Shown: one piece after another, positions 13,601-23,719 of the stretch
Numbering within the stretch: the first letter of the stretch is position 1
Layout: each line of letters starts with the position of its first letter
Assembly: GCA_003993805.1 (NCBI GenBank)
Contig: RSEF01000004.1
Span: 79,032,206 to 79,096,205, forward strand
From: Himantopus leucocephalus
Taxonomy: Eukaryota; Chordata; Aves; Charadriiformes; Recurvirostridae
Direction: 5' to 3'
Length of the DNA stretch: 64,000 bases
The notes under the pieces: model-generated
Told to the model about the DNA's origin: nothing
The model's database searches: none
The model's input: the letters and a program-made list of their open reading frames with translations, nothing else
Program-made: the position numbers and the translations under genes

Positions 13601-16600
13601 CCCCATACCAAGTACTTCTTTTTGAACAGGACCTCTGCTGACAGGTTTCCTCTTGCTGCTTCTTATGTCACTAGAGGCAATGTTTCTTTTCTAATTTTTT
13701 TTATTCCTCCTTTATAGCTTTGTAGATCTTTTCTCTCTCTTTAACTGAATTAGGGAGTTTCCTTTACCTACTTCTTGAACCAAGCAAAGGGCTCACCTGA
13801 GAGCAGAACAGCAGTGGGATCTCCCTTCAGGCACAGAGCCATGGCAGCCCAGAAACACAGCTGTGGGGAACATCCTACTTATTCCTAGACAAATCCGGGG
13901 AATGATGTTGCTGAAATCTAAATCTCTGCTAAACCTGTGCAGTGTAAATCCGAAAGGCTTGTAGGTCCTATTTTTGGCTAATTTTCCAAGAGATGTGCTT
14001 TATGCTAAAAATACTCTCCTTCCAGATTACAAGTCTGGGCTACACAGCAAACAAACTATTGGAAGGAAAATTAAAAAATATGTTTTAGTTTAGTGAACAA
14101 GTGATTTCTGTAATTGGAAAATACTGGATTTTATTTTCATGGGGTAGTAGGCAAGAGCTTTGCAGGGTAATTTTGAATTTAATTCAGTTGATTCATGCTA
14201 CAGGAAAAAAAGTCCAGATTCCATTGAACCTGACAAAAGTTCCCTGTGCTAAATTCTTCTGTGTAGAGTGAAAAAAATACACAGAGATCCAAAGGATCTC
14301 TGAATATTCTATAAATTTTCATATAAGTAATTATATTTTCTAGTTGAATTTTCTCATTTTAAAACTAAAATAATTACAGTTTTTAATTAGTTGTAATTAT
14401 GATTAAAACCACTGTTTTATTTCTAAATAAATTGTTAAAATTTTAATAATTAATATATAATATATTTAATATGTAATATGTATTATATAATAATGTATAG
14501 TATATAATAATTATATGGTCAGTCTGTACTATCAGTATTGTCTTGACTTAATTAATCTTTTGTATCCAACAGATTACGTAAATATTTTTTTGTTACATCA
14601 AAGCTGTACCATTTGTCTTGGTTTTTGTTGCAGGCTTAATGAAGCCTTGAATATTTTTTATCTGTTCTTTTATCTTTTCTAATGCCTTTCCTGTCCCTAG
14701 GTCAGTCTGCCACAGCATGTCAGACTTATCCCCTTAACCTTATCCCCTCATAGAGCTTCCCTGTCTTCAAGGTCTGCAGCAAACACCTTTAGAGCTCCTA
14801 AGGCACACCCAAAGAATATCTCTATGGGACAACATTGCTGAAATCTTCCTCCTCTTTTTTGCTGTTTGTCATCCTCCCTTATTGGTGCTGCATTTTAGTT
14901 TTATATCTGACACTGTACCTGTCCTATTGCATTGCTTGCTGGTTTTAGACAGTATCAAATGATCAATAATGTAATTAGTTATGATTTTTATAATTGTAAC
15001 TTAGAATCTACCTTTTTAATGTAGATCTTGATACCTTCTAACAGTTTAATCACATTTTAATTGTTTGATGATGCACAGGAAAACTCGGAATGGAAGAATA
15101 TGCTGTTTTCTATCCTCCAAATGGTAAGAATTAGACTATTGCCCCCTCTAGTGGTAGATTGGAAAGATACAGGATTTTTTTTCTCAAATACATAACTTCT
15201 TTTTCTATTACAAATTTTGTTTTGCCGTTAGTCTGCGAAATTCATTAATTTAAAGGAGTAAGCTGGACTGAAGCTACGCCAGAACCACATGCACCTAGTG
15301 TTAGTAGTCACATACAGAGTTTGTCCATGTGTGTGGGAAGGAGAAGGAAAACAACTTCTGGTGCAGCAGCTTGTATTCCAGTCTTGTATCACCTCTGAGA
15401 GGATCAGAATGATACATGCTGAAAATGTCTGACCCCCTGCTTTTCAGTGCTCAACAAACCACACCTTAAAGTCTTTTCCTTTCCAAATTTGTGTTTGTTT
15501 TAAAAATTCAGACATAATTAATCTATATGACTTTAAGTTAGTATCATTGCTGTTGTTGTTACTTCAGTTATTAAAATTCTTTTTTTCAGCTCTTATTTTG
15601 ACCATTTCAATCCCTGTCTATTGAATTCTTTCCCTGTTTTTGCGCTGCGTTTGTATTTTAAGTCCAAGCTCTTTGCTCTTGCTTTCAAGGCCTTATATCA
15701 CCAGTCTTAAATCTCTGTCTCTGGCCTTGTCTTTCATGTCTTCTGTGTTCCAGTGGTGTCAGTTGTAGCACATACTTTTGTTCCCCCTTCCATTTTTGCC
15801 TCCACGATTCTTTGCAGCTCTGTGTCCATAAAGCATTGTCCTTATGACCTTTTGCCAAAGCAGCTCCCTCTTACTGGTCCTATGTAAAAATTAATGAATG
15901 GGAGCTAAGATCAGCTGGAAAGGAAAACTGTCATGATACAACTGCCAAGTCCTCTAAATGTTTTATCTGAGCACTACATGAATTACCAGAGGTCTTGGCC
16001 TCCTTTTTTCCTACTCCCGCCTTGTCAGTGCATGACATTTATGGGTTGTCATTTATCTGAAATTAGGTTCTGATTTCAGCAAAGCTTATACGTAATAACT
16101 TCATGGAAATGGAGCTTTACTTGGCTTTCTAGGAACCATAGCATGTGTTTAAGCACGTAGTTGGTTGTACTGAAGTGATACAATTCCTGTATTTAAATAT
16201 TAACAAGATTGAGATCTAAGAAATATTTTATTCATGGATAAAAATAAATACAAAAGAACAAAAAAACAAATATTTTGTTTCGTAGGTGTAATCCCTTTTC
16301 ACGGCTTTTCTATGTATGGTAAGTGTGACTCTTACAGACTCTTAAAACCTCAGGATTGCTTTTTTATCATATTGCAGTTTAAAGCTGTATGTGCTTTTCT
16401 GCAACTTTTAAACTTGTGTGTTATATTATAGGTCACTACCGTGTGGGAGTTCCTTCTTCGAGAGCTAATAGCTGAGCTATACATCTTGGTGTATATGAAT
16501 AGAGGGATAAAGTTTGTTGACAGAGTGCTCTTTTCTTGTGTTCCACTTCGGGGTAGACCAAGTTACCTGTGAAAAGAGTTCTTAAAACATGAATTATGTG

Positions 16601-19600
16601 AAAGGCCTGTTGCTGTATCCATTTGCCTAGAACACGTGTTAAAGGACCATTAAATAATAGAATGGCTGCTACTTTACTGCACAGAGGAAAGCTCAAATAG
16701 CAACAAGATTTCTAGGAAAAAAGCAGAAAAATCTCAAGTTTCAGACATAACAAGGCAGCTAATGCAGAGACTCCCAGCAATGTGAGTCTGTTTGTTACAG
16801 CTTTCCAGTTTTTGCCTTTCATTTTTCAAAGGTGTTTGTGGCATCACAGGGTAAGCAGATTTTCAGATTATAGTTAAAATGATGTGTTTTACTAATAATA
16901 AAGTTGAACGATCACATGAGCATTAAAATCAGGTGATTTAAATGTGAAATGCAAATTTGAACCTGAATAGAGAATCTTAAGTCTTTGAAGTAAGGAACAG
17001 CTTAGTTACAAACTCTTCCTTCGGTACTCAGTGGGAGGCTGTCACTTTTACTGCGTGAGACCGCTTTTCAAAATGTTTGGATTTGACTCTGCCCTTGAGA
17101 ACGGCGTCGCTGAAACTGGGTGTGAGCTTCTTCCCTCCCTCCTGTCCTCTCTCTTTGTGAGTCCTCAGAATGTGCTGGTTGTGAGAAGGAGGGAGGCTGA
17201 AAAGCAAGGCAGCAGAAACACAGTAGTGTAACTCCAGGCTGCGGGTACAGTAGCTGGGACCAAGCCGAGTGTTCTGTGTATTCCACACTGTGCTGCTGTA
17301 GGAGGAAGTATCTGGGGCCTTATGTAAATTCTGTACACTTTTGCATGTTCACATGCATCCACTGGTAGGGTGCCAACCATTAGGCACTGTTCTGTTATCC
17401 TCCTGGCCTTTATGTACATACACACGCTGCCAAGTCTTCCACCTCCGTCTTCAATCATTAAAAACATACACACTAGTAACACCCTCTCTGCTTTTCCTAC
17501 CCCTACGCAAGTACACATTTCTGTGAACATCTCACCCTACCTTAGCACCCTACCTTTCATACATATACGCCACTATTTTCCGTACAGCCACCTTCTCTGA
17601 TAGATATGTATATGAAAGTGAGTTCACACATGCATGCACTCATATATATACGAATGTACGTATATCTATGTGCATATGTATACATATGTATGCGGGCAAA
17701 TGTATCCATATCCCCAGCTCTGTGTCAATAAAAGTGGAAGGGAAGGTGAATGTAGAGGTAAGAGACTATGAGTGTGTTAAAATGTAAGCTGTCATCCATA
17801 ATGAATGAACCTGTAAAACGAAGCAGTAGTAGATGTGATGAGAGGACAGGTGAAAAGGCTGCTCACGGAAGTGTTTATAGAACAGCTGTCTGTGAAATGT
17901 GCATTGGATGAACAGAGTAGCAACTGGAGGGAACTGATTATGTTTGTGCAGCATGTACATGCAATATATTTATCTATATGCTAGACTTTTACAAAAAGAA
18001 AAAAGGGACTGATAGAAAAAAAAGCTTGAGAAGAGCTGCTTTATAAATGTAGCCGACTCTTATTTCAAATCAGGTATACTAAAGGACTTCTAAACATTAA
18101 ACTACCAAATGTCCATGGCTTTCAGATCTTATAAGAAATAAACAGGTTTCTATCAGTCTGTCATACTTAGGTGATGTTATTGTGGCAACCAAAAGCTATT
18201 TTTTAATATTTTCATTTTCACGACACCCATCTTCAAGCAGTGAATTTATTCCGGTCTTACAAATGGGGAACCAAATCGGAGATCGTCACTAGCCCAAGGG
18301 TACATTGGAAGTCACAGATGGTTGAACCTGCACTGTTCAATATAATCGTTGCCCTACTATCCTTAAAACGTATTTCCCATGCTTCAGAAGCCAGCACTGT
18401 AGTAAGCAGGTTCTCATTAGTTTAGATTCTTGAAATCTATAGAACTATTACTTAGGATGTAATGTACTCCCTTTCTTAACTTTTTATGTCAAAAAAGACT
18501 CTGTTATAAAATATTTCTTTCTAAATAACTGGTTTAGTATTGTTTTTGTAAATTGTACTACTATAAATTGCTTGTTTTTTCCTCATACTTCATGCACTTA
18601 ATCATTGGATTCTTTTAGCAGTTTACAGTGTTGAGTCAATTATAATTCTTTTATCCTTTCAGTTGCTCCACTTTGTTTTCTGTACCATGAACCTTCCAAA
18701 TTGTATCAGATATTCCGTGAGATGTATGTGCGTTTTTTCTTCAGACTCCATTCCATCTCTTCTCATCCCTCTGTAAGTTCATTAGGAATTAAAACCCACT
18801 CACTTTATATTCTGTTTGCTATGGAAACATAAGATACAGTGGTATGATTTTCTATGCGATTGAAATATATCCTTTTAAATATAATAAAATGTTTCAGGTA
18901 AGCTTGGAAAAATTATTAGGTAACTCCAGTTTGGATATTTTGGGGTATTTCTTTCATGAATGTTAGTCTTTGCTGTAGAATATCATGTCCTTTAAAATAG
19001 AACAGCCCTCATTTTATGAGGGTGTGGGGTTTATTTGAGGGTCAGGTCTTTTATGTAATAGGTTTCTCCTTTCAAGAAGTCACATAAATGTATACTTGCT
19101 TTCATTTTAACTAATGACATGTAAGTAAGTGCACACTCTAGTATTTTCTGGGGTAGAGGGGCTAAAATACAGTCTCATATATACAGATATTGTTTCAGTG
19201 ATACCAAGTCAATGTCTGTTTCTTTAATTCAAGTATCTTTGTGTGACAGCACATGCTTTTTAGCACTGCTAGATGAATTGAAATAATTTAGTTATGTTTA
19301 TGACCAGGACCAGCTGTCTTGAATGTAAGACAATTGTAGAAAGTGGCTTATCTTCTATTTTTGAAGAATAAAACACAGTAATTTTTTTTTCTCCTTGAGA
19401 AAGTGCTGAATGGTTACATTACTTTCTGAAAACATTTCCTGGTTAAAAGAAAACTGTTTCCTTGATATACCATTTCAAGGCTGTGCATTGTGCTTTCAGT
19501 CATTAATAGCAGGGAAACCGGTCAGACAGGAGTCTATTCATTTTCATGGTAATTTCTAAAAGAAATTTTAAAATGTGTTTACATTTAACTTTTTTGTAGT

Positions 19601-22600
19601 TATCTCCATTGTTGTTTGTTTCTAGTTATCAGAGAGGTACTGTTTCTCACATCCTCTGTTTTCTAGTGCAACTGAGGTCTATTTCATCAAAGTGGAAATA
19701 TTTCAAGTAGGTCATATTATAATAACCCAGTAAGTACTTAGACCCTGACATACAAATACCATAAGTAACTTAGAGCTGAAAGGAACTGTCTCAACATATT
19801 ATGTTGCTAATACATACAAAAAATTGTATGAGCAAGGCTTTAGTGACTGAAGGCATTAGAGCTGCTTGTGCCCTGCTTACCTGAGCTGTATGTTGTATCA
19901 TTAATAGTGTTTTGCTTGAATTAAAAATTCATGCATATTTACATGCTGATACCGCTTTCTCAGATTTGACAGGATGAGTGTTAGTATTCAGGATATGATC
20001 TTGTCTCATTAGGGCATTGTATCGTTGTGTTTGCTGTTTGAGACTCTTCTACAAACCCACCTGCCCCAGCTCTTTTATCACCTTCGAGAAATTGGGGCTC
20101 AGCCGTAAGTAATTCTGTCTGACTTCCTACAAATGTTGCAGATTCATTCTTCTGAAAATGCTGTTTAGTAGTATTTTAATTTAAAAGATATGGGAAATTT
20201 TTTCAGAAGTGCAAACGTCAATGTGCCGTTTTTCCTTGAAAGTCAGTTGGAGTCCTTTGTCTAACCTGCGTATACGTGCTTTGTGCATTTCTGCTGTATG
20301 CACTGTGAAAAAGAGATGAGAATTGTTCTATGAGAAACACTGCATTATTCACCTAAGTTTCATGTCATATCTGATGGAACTAAGTGATTTATTTCCTAGG
20401 GGACAGAAGACACAGGGATATGACAGTTACAGCAGAAGCTACTGGAAGGGGAGAGAGAGCAAGAGGCTGTCATTCTATAGTGTACTCACGGCAGCAAGTG
20501 CAATAGAACCTGAAGGTCTTGCTGTTATAATCAGTATCCATCGTAACAGCATAATAGCAGAAAAAATGAAACATTGGGGGTGATAGTAGCTGAGGATCCC
20601 TCTAATATGATTGTCTGGTCAGAACATTTTAATGATATTAGTACTTTGTCAAATAGTTTTCTGTCGTTAAATAGTTTTCTGATGGCTGTTGCAAAGGAAA
20701 ATATGGATTATTAATGCAGCAAGAGAAAATGGGTATTCTTCCTGCAAGAGAAATGCAGAAAAATAATGAAATATTTTCAATTTATAGAGGATCTGTCTGA
20801 TCATTATGGGAGACAGAAATATAATAACTGTTGTTTATCACTTGTTTGCAGGCTAAGAATTTCATTTAAATGGATGGTACGAGCATTTTCTGGTTATTTA
20901 GCTACAGATCAGCTCTTGCTTCTGTGGGACAGAATCCTGGGATACAACTCTCTAGAAATTCTTGCTGGTAATAGAATTATTTTTACACAACGTGTTAAGT
21001 CCAGGTGGATGTAGGGCAAATACATGTTAGCTTCAATGTATTTTGTGACAAGGAGAAAATAGTTGCTCTTTGAATGCTGAAAGCAGATTACGTACATGTC
21101 AAAGAGTATAACTTTTAGAAAACTACAATTGCATAAATACTGCATCTCTAACAAAAGTATGCAAGGTTTGGGGTTTCTTTTTATGATAGCACTCCAAAAA
21201 TGCTAAGCGCTCCCTGAACAGAATATAGGATGTTCTCCCAGCTTCAGTGGTAACAATAAAAGAGTTCATCACCTTTCACAAAATACAAGATTTGTGTTAG
21301 CCATTTATGACAAGTACTTCTTCAGTACTTACAGAAACTGAGAGTTCCCCTGATTTTGCTGGATTTCGTCTTTCAAAGTCCCATCTTTTAAGAGACTTTG
21401 AAAGTTTTGTACTTATTTTTTATGAAGGAAATAATGTCCTAAGATTTATGCGAGGTTTAAGATGGGGGCTCTAAAGATGACATGTATCTTCAGTTGAGTC
21501 AGTTTTTAAATACGAAGTAGGTGAATCGAAGAGAAAACGTTTTGGTTCTATTTGTATATATAAGACAGCTATGTAGAGAGATATAATTATATAAGATAGT
21601 ACAAAATAAATGAACATTTTTTTAAATGTTATATAATATTCACAACTGAAATATTGCGATTTAAATAAATTAAAGTTACTGGCTTAGAAATGAGCTAACT
21701 GTAAATCACCTTGTCCCTTTTAATTAAAAGCGAGTCATCTTAAACTCAAGCATTTTCACTCAGACTTTTCTGAAAGTGTGTTGTGGTTTTCCTATTTGTT
21801 TTAAAGAACGGCCAAGGAAACTGAAACACGGCCATCCATTGTATATTATTCTTCAGAATCAAAATAATTACTCTGAGGGAGTGAGAATTGATATTTTACA
21901 TCAAGATGAATTCTAACCACTAATTAACAGGTCAGCAGCTTAAATATTGGGCATTTTCTTTCAGTCCTGGCAGCTGCTGTGTTTGCTTTCCGAGCAGTCA
22001 ACCTGATGGAGGTGACATCACTGGCTGCAGCTGAAGTAAGGATAAGTTTCAGTTGGAGGAGATTGAAATAGTTTCTGATGCTTTGCCAACAAGAGTAACT
22101 TAAGCTTCACATGGCACGTGGTACATAGTGCAAATCTTTCTGCCTAAATTCTTACCTTAGATAAAAAAACGAAGGAAATTGTGAACGTGCAGTACGTAAT
22201 ACTGCTTTTCTGGAGTAAAAGGAAATAAAAGGCTGTATTTGCTACAAAAAATGCAACATTATCAAATTATTTTGTACAATCAGATTTTTTTTCCTATTTT
22301 AATAGATAATGATGTTTGTGGGATATATTATTTTTGAAATATTGTGGAGGTTTGTACCTTTTTTTCTCAGGGCATTTTAATGTAGTTGCTTCTGTGCTTT
22401 TTGATATTACAAAAATTTTACAAGATTATTTTTGTCGGTATTGAATCCGAAATTTCACTGTGAGTAGTCGTTTTACAGATGGGAAATGAAGAAAATTAAG
22501 TCATTAAGGTAAAGATTATTGTTGTTTATCTCTAGTGATTTGTTAAAACATATTTTTTCCCAAAAATCTGGTGATGTCTGTTTTTAAATTTTTGAGAGCT

Positions 22601-23289
22601 TGTGATGGCTCTTTCTCTTTCTTTCNGTCGTTTTACAGATGGGAAATGAAGAAAATTAAGTCATTAAGGTGAAGATTATTATTGTTTATCTCTAGTAATT
22701 TGTTAAAACATATTTTTTCCCAAAAATCTGGTGATGTCTGGTTTTAAATTTTTGAGAGCTTGTGATGGCTCTTTCTCTTTCTTTCTTTTTTTAAACATAC
22801 TTTCATGAGAAGACATTGACTATTTGAGACATTACATTGGACTTACTTCACAAGTACTAGCCAAGCCACAGGATAAGGATTCTTAATTCCCAATTATTTT
22901 TAGAAGCAAGTTGAAATATTAGACCCCTTATTCACCCATGATGCCATGTATATTTGAAGTAATGCTAACGGCTAAAATAAAGTTACTTGGTTTATGTATG
23001 TAAACATGCTTTTTCTTTGAAATGTTAGAATGAAAAATAAGGCGGCACTCTGCACGCTAACATAAAACAGCACAATTTGTTTCTAGCCAGGTCTGAATCT
23101 AATTATTGTTAGTATTGTAGTCAGTATTTGATTTTTTTCCTGACTTTTTGACTCGCTTTAAAGAAATTTGACTCCAATGTCAAGTTTAACAAGCCTTTTT
23201 GTTTTTTATCCTAGGCTGTACTTGCTGACCTTTCAACCCTGAAAGTTATGCCTCTTCTTCAAATCTTCTTGTTTGCTACTGTCACTTGA
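4589..23289 (+). CDS. TBC1D19: TBC1 domain family member 19, 3' portion (13 visible exons, spliced)
   Basis: This is a gene-level entry; the exons are listed separately. Thirteen exons join in one uninterrupted frame to give 316 residues and a TGA at 23287-23289. The translation matches TBC1D19 as I know it from mammals, including the stretches KELLNKWNEMGTDEP, YYEQLK, FHGFSMYVAPLCFLYHEPSK and WDRILGYNSLEILA. TBC domains normally act as GTPase-activating proteins for Rab GTPases in membrane traffic, using an Arg finger (IxxDxxR) and a Gln finger (YxQ). Here the aligned residues are Val (8216-8218) and His (16300-16302), with Pro in place of the Tyr, so classic dual-finger catalysis is unlikely. 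The domain runs from before the gap to about exon 12. The mammalian protein has about 526 residues: roughly 100 are upstream of the window and roughly 110 are absent between 6596 and 8162, at an assembly gap. The identification is confident; the cellular role is not settled by the sequence. Confidence 0.95.
4664..6549 (+). other. TBC1D19: TBC1D19 introns around exon 5602-5665
   Basis: Two short introns (4664-5601 and 5666-6549) flank one exon. Both have GT-AG boundaries. I see no repeat or gene in them. Confidence 0.8.
5602..5665 (+). CDS. TBC1D19: TBC1D19 exon
   Basis: This 64-nt exon starts in phase 0 and ends in phase 1. It encodes RPVSEQKELLNKWNEMG, then TDEP and the first base of Asp. 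The acceptor is gtacctttcag and the donor gtaagg at 5666. Confidence 0.95.
6550..6596 (+). CDS. TBC1D19: TBC1D19 exon (last before gap)
   Basis: This 47-nt exon completes the Asp codon and encodes LSLFRPVYAPKDFLE, ending in phase 0. The acceptor is ttatttcag and the donor gtaagt at 6597. The family sequence that should follow is not found before 8162. Confidence 0.95.
7274..7351 (-). mobile_element. CR1 LINE 3' end, minus orientation, cut by gap
   Basis: The block begins with the reverse complement of the CR1 terminal repeat (atcatagaatcatagaat) and continues with the usual ttccaaccccc..ccatggccagg segment in reverse complement. It runs directly into the N run at 7352, so its 5' part is unseen. 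Confidence 0.9.
7352..7451. other. assembly gap, 100 N
   Basis: Exactly 100 N, the usual placeholder for a gap of unknown length. CR1 sequence in opposite orientations flanks both sides. It lies inside the TBC1D19 interval from which about 110 codons are missing. Confidence 0.98.
7452..7744 (+). mobile_element. CR1 LINE 3' end, plus orientation
   Basis: This matches the avian CR1 3' region: it starts in the gggtgggtgtcaagaggatgg segment, passes through aacttctttactttgagggt and ggttggactagatgatct, and ends in the terminal attctgtgattctatgatt. It is truncated at the left by the gap. It is moderately diverged from the consensus I know. Confidence 0.95.
8162..8236 (+). CDS. TBC1D19: TBC1D19 exon, Arg-finger segment with Val
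   Basis: This 75-nt exon has 25 codons in phase 0, from DILYYEQLK to DSLIYK. The acceptor is tttaattttag and the donor gtaagt at 8237. It carries the segment equivalent to the TBC IxxDxxR motif, read here as IQHDLLV: Ile and Asp are kept but the catalytic Arg position is Val (GTG, 8216-8218). Confidence 0.95.
8716..8778 (+). CDS. TBC1D19: TBC1D19 exon
   Basis: This 63-nt exon has 21 codons in phase 0, DVKLTASNDDYYFVFEDYL then YQ. The acceptor is gatgacag and the donor gtatgt at 8779. It is part of the TBC helical domain. Confidence 0.95.
8779..12668 (+). other. TBC1D19: TBC1D19 intron, about 3.9 kb
   Basis: GT-AG intron, AT-rich, with no CR1 or gene recognised. Two trivial direct repeats are visible: a 13-bp unit twice at about 11207-11232, and a 19-bp unit twice at 12481-12525 with a 26-bp period. 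Confidence 0.8.
12669..12753 (+). CDS. TBC1D19: TBC1D19 exon
   Basis: This 85-nt exon starts in phase 0 and ends in phase 1. It encodes VLLCFSRDTSVLEHF and continues to PPKSYIR plus the first base of Gly. The acceptor is ttctacag and the donor gtaaaa at 12754. Confidence 0.95.
12754..15078 (+). other. TBC1D19: TBC1D19 intron with AT-rich tract
   Basis: GT-AG intron. At 14430-14515 it holds an almost pure A/T tract of overlapping tata/aata motifs. ORFs at 13279-13717 show no recognisable family. Confidence 0.75.
15079..15123 (+). CDS. TBC1D19: TBC1D19 exon, 45 nt
   Basis: This phase 1 to phase 1 exon encodes GKLGMEEYAVFYPPN plus one base of the next Gly. The acceptor is gatgcacag and the donor gtaaga at 15124. 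Confidence 0.94.
16286..16318 (+). CDS. TBC1D19: TBC1D19 micro-exon, Gln-finger segment with His
   Basis: Only 33 nt, phase 1 to phase 1, encoding GVIPFHGFSMY. The acceptor is tttcgtag and the donor gtaagt at 16319. By eye, PFHGFSMYVAPL aligns with the canonical YxQG motif and the helix after it, which puts His (CAC, 16300-16302) at the catalytic Gln and Pro at the Tyr. Confidence 0.93.
16319..18662 (+). other. TBC1D19: TBC1D19 intron with purine-pyrimidine alternating tract
   Basis: GT-AG intron. At 17624-17694 there is a run of ca/tg/ta/cg dinucleotides (catgcatgcac, tatatatacg, tgtacgtata, gtatacatatgtatgc). A MIR-like fragment may lie at about 18236-18325. No gene is recognised. Confidence 0.75.
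18236..18325 (-). repeat. possible ancient MIR-type SINE fragment
   Basis: The segment around cttacaaatggggaacc..gcccaagggtacattggaagtcacag resembles the reverse complement of the MIR core, with its 'acagatggggaaactgagg .. cccaaggtcac' pattern. It is heavily diverged and recognised by eye only. Confidence 0.35.
18663..18772 (+). CDS. TBC1D19: TBC1D19 exon
   Basis: This 110-nt exon starts in phase 1 and ends in phase 0. It encodes VAPLCFLYHEPSKLYQ, continues through REMYVRFFFRLHS and ends SSHPS. The acceptor is tatcctttcag and the donor gtaagt at 18773. It lies in the TBC domain. Confidence 0.96.
20013..20104 (+). CDS. TBC1D19: TBC1D19 exon
   Basis: This 92-nt exon starts in phase 0 and ends in phase 2. 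It encodes GIVSLCLLFETLLQTHL and continues to LREIGAQ plus two bases of Pro. The acceptor is tctcattag and the donor gtaagt at 20105. Confidence 0.96.
20852..20967 (+). CDS. TBC1D19: TBC1D19 exon
   Basis: This 116-nt exon starts in phase 2 and ends in phase 1. It encodes LRISFKWMVRAFSGYL, then the TBC C-terminal signature LLLWDRILGYNSLEILA. The acceptor is cttgtttgcag and the donor gtaata at 20968. A longer read-through ORF (20766-21014) is only this exon plus intron. Confidence 0.96.
21965..22035 (+). CDS. TBC1D19: TBC1D19 exon
   Basis: This 71-nt exon starts in phase 1 and ends in phase 0. It encodes VLAAAVFAFRAVNLMEVT and then SLAAAE. The acceptor is tttctttcag and the donor gtaagg at 22036. 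Confidence 0.95.
22036..23214 (+). other. TBC1D19: TBC1D19 last intron
   Basis: GT-AG intron ending tatcctag. About a quarter of its length is a near-identical doubled 159-bp block (22467-22785) split by one N, probably an assembly artefact. Confidence 0.85.
22467..22785. repeat. doubled 159-bp block split by one N (likely assembly duplication)
   Basis: 22467-22625 and 22627-22785 have equal length with about four substitutions; the N is at 22626. Confidence 0.96.
23215..23289 (+). CDS. TBC1D19: TBC1D19 terminal coding exon
   Basis: This 75-nt exon in phase 0 encodes AVLADLSTLKVMPLLQIF, then LFATVT and a TGA stop at 23287-23289. The acceptor is tttttatcctag. The last residues match the conserved mammalian C-terminus as I recall it. 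Confidence 0.96.
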   Translation, partial: AVLADLSTLKVMPLLQIFLFATVT

Positions 23290-23560
23290 TCGGCTTCAAC
23301 AATACTGGTACCACAATTCCAGTCTGTCTTGAGAAGCTAATCATCAACTATGCAATGTCTGCATAAAACCAAAATTAAACTGTATGTATAATATTAATTT
23401 AGAAATCATGACCTTAAAATTTTCTAACTGAAAACAGTAACTTTGCACAGGAATATGTGCAGTGCATGCTACTGAATTTCACCGTAACAGCAATGGTTAT
23501 TACTTGTACATTGAGAATGACTACTTGTGCAAATAAACAATATGAATCAGTGTCTGAAAT
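23290..23560 (+). other. TBC1D19: TBC1D19 3' UTR (proximal form)
   Basis: AT-rich sequence from the stop codon to shortly after the first AATAAA at 23532-23537. A second AATAAA lies at 23712-23717 and could define a longer form. The cleavage site is inferred. Confidence 0.6.
23532..23537 (+). terminator. TBC1D19: candidate polyadenylation signal AATAAA
   Basis: A canonical hexamer 243 nt after the stop codon, followed about 20-90 nt later by T/G-rich sequence (gagtgttgtggtgttgatg at about 23603). Confidence 0.6.
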
Positions 23561-23711
23561 GCATGTAATATTAAATTAATTAAAGTAAATATAATTCATG
23601 ATCTGAGTGTTGTGGTGTTGATGTCAGTTGTAAAAGCTCTCCCTTAATATGAAGTGACTTTTTCAAGCTCACACCTTCGACGATATCAGCTCAAATACTA
23701 TCAATTGAGAA

Positions 23712-23717
23712 AATAAA
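23712..23717 (+). terminator. TBC1D19: alternative polyadenylation signal AATAAA
   Basis: A second canonical hexamer 180 nt downstream of the first, followed by a T-rich stretch (attttttctcattttc). It could serve a longer TBC1D19 mRNA. Confidence 0.35.
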
Positions 23718-23719
23718 GA

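Noticed and set aside
17028..17600. Cluster of overlapping ORFs on both strands
   Set aside because: No family resemblance and mutually overlapping frames within a TBC1D19 intron; consistent with chance in a C/T- and CA-rich stretch.
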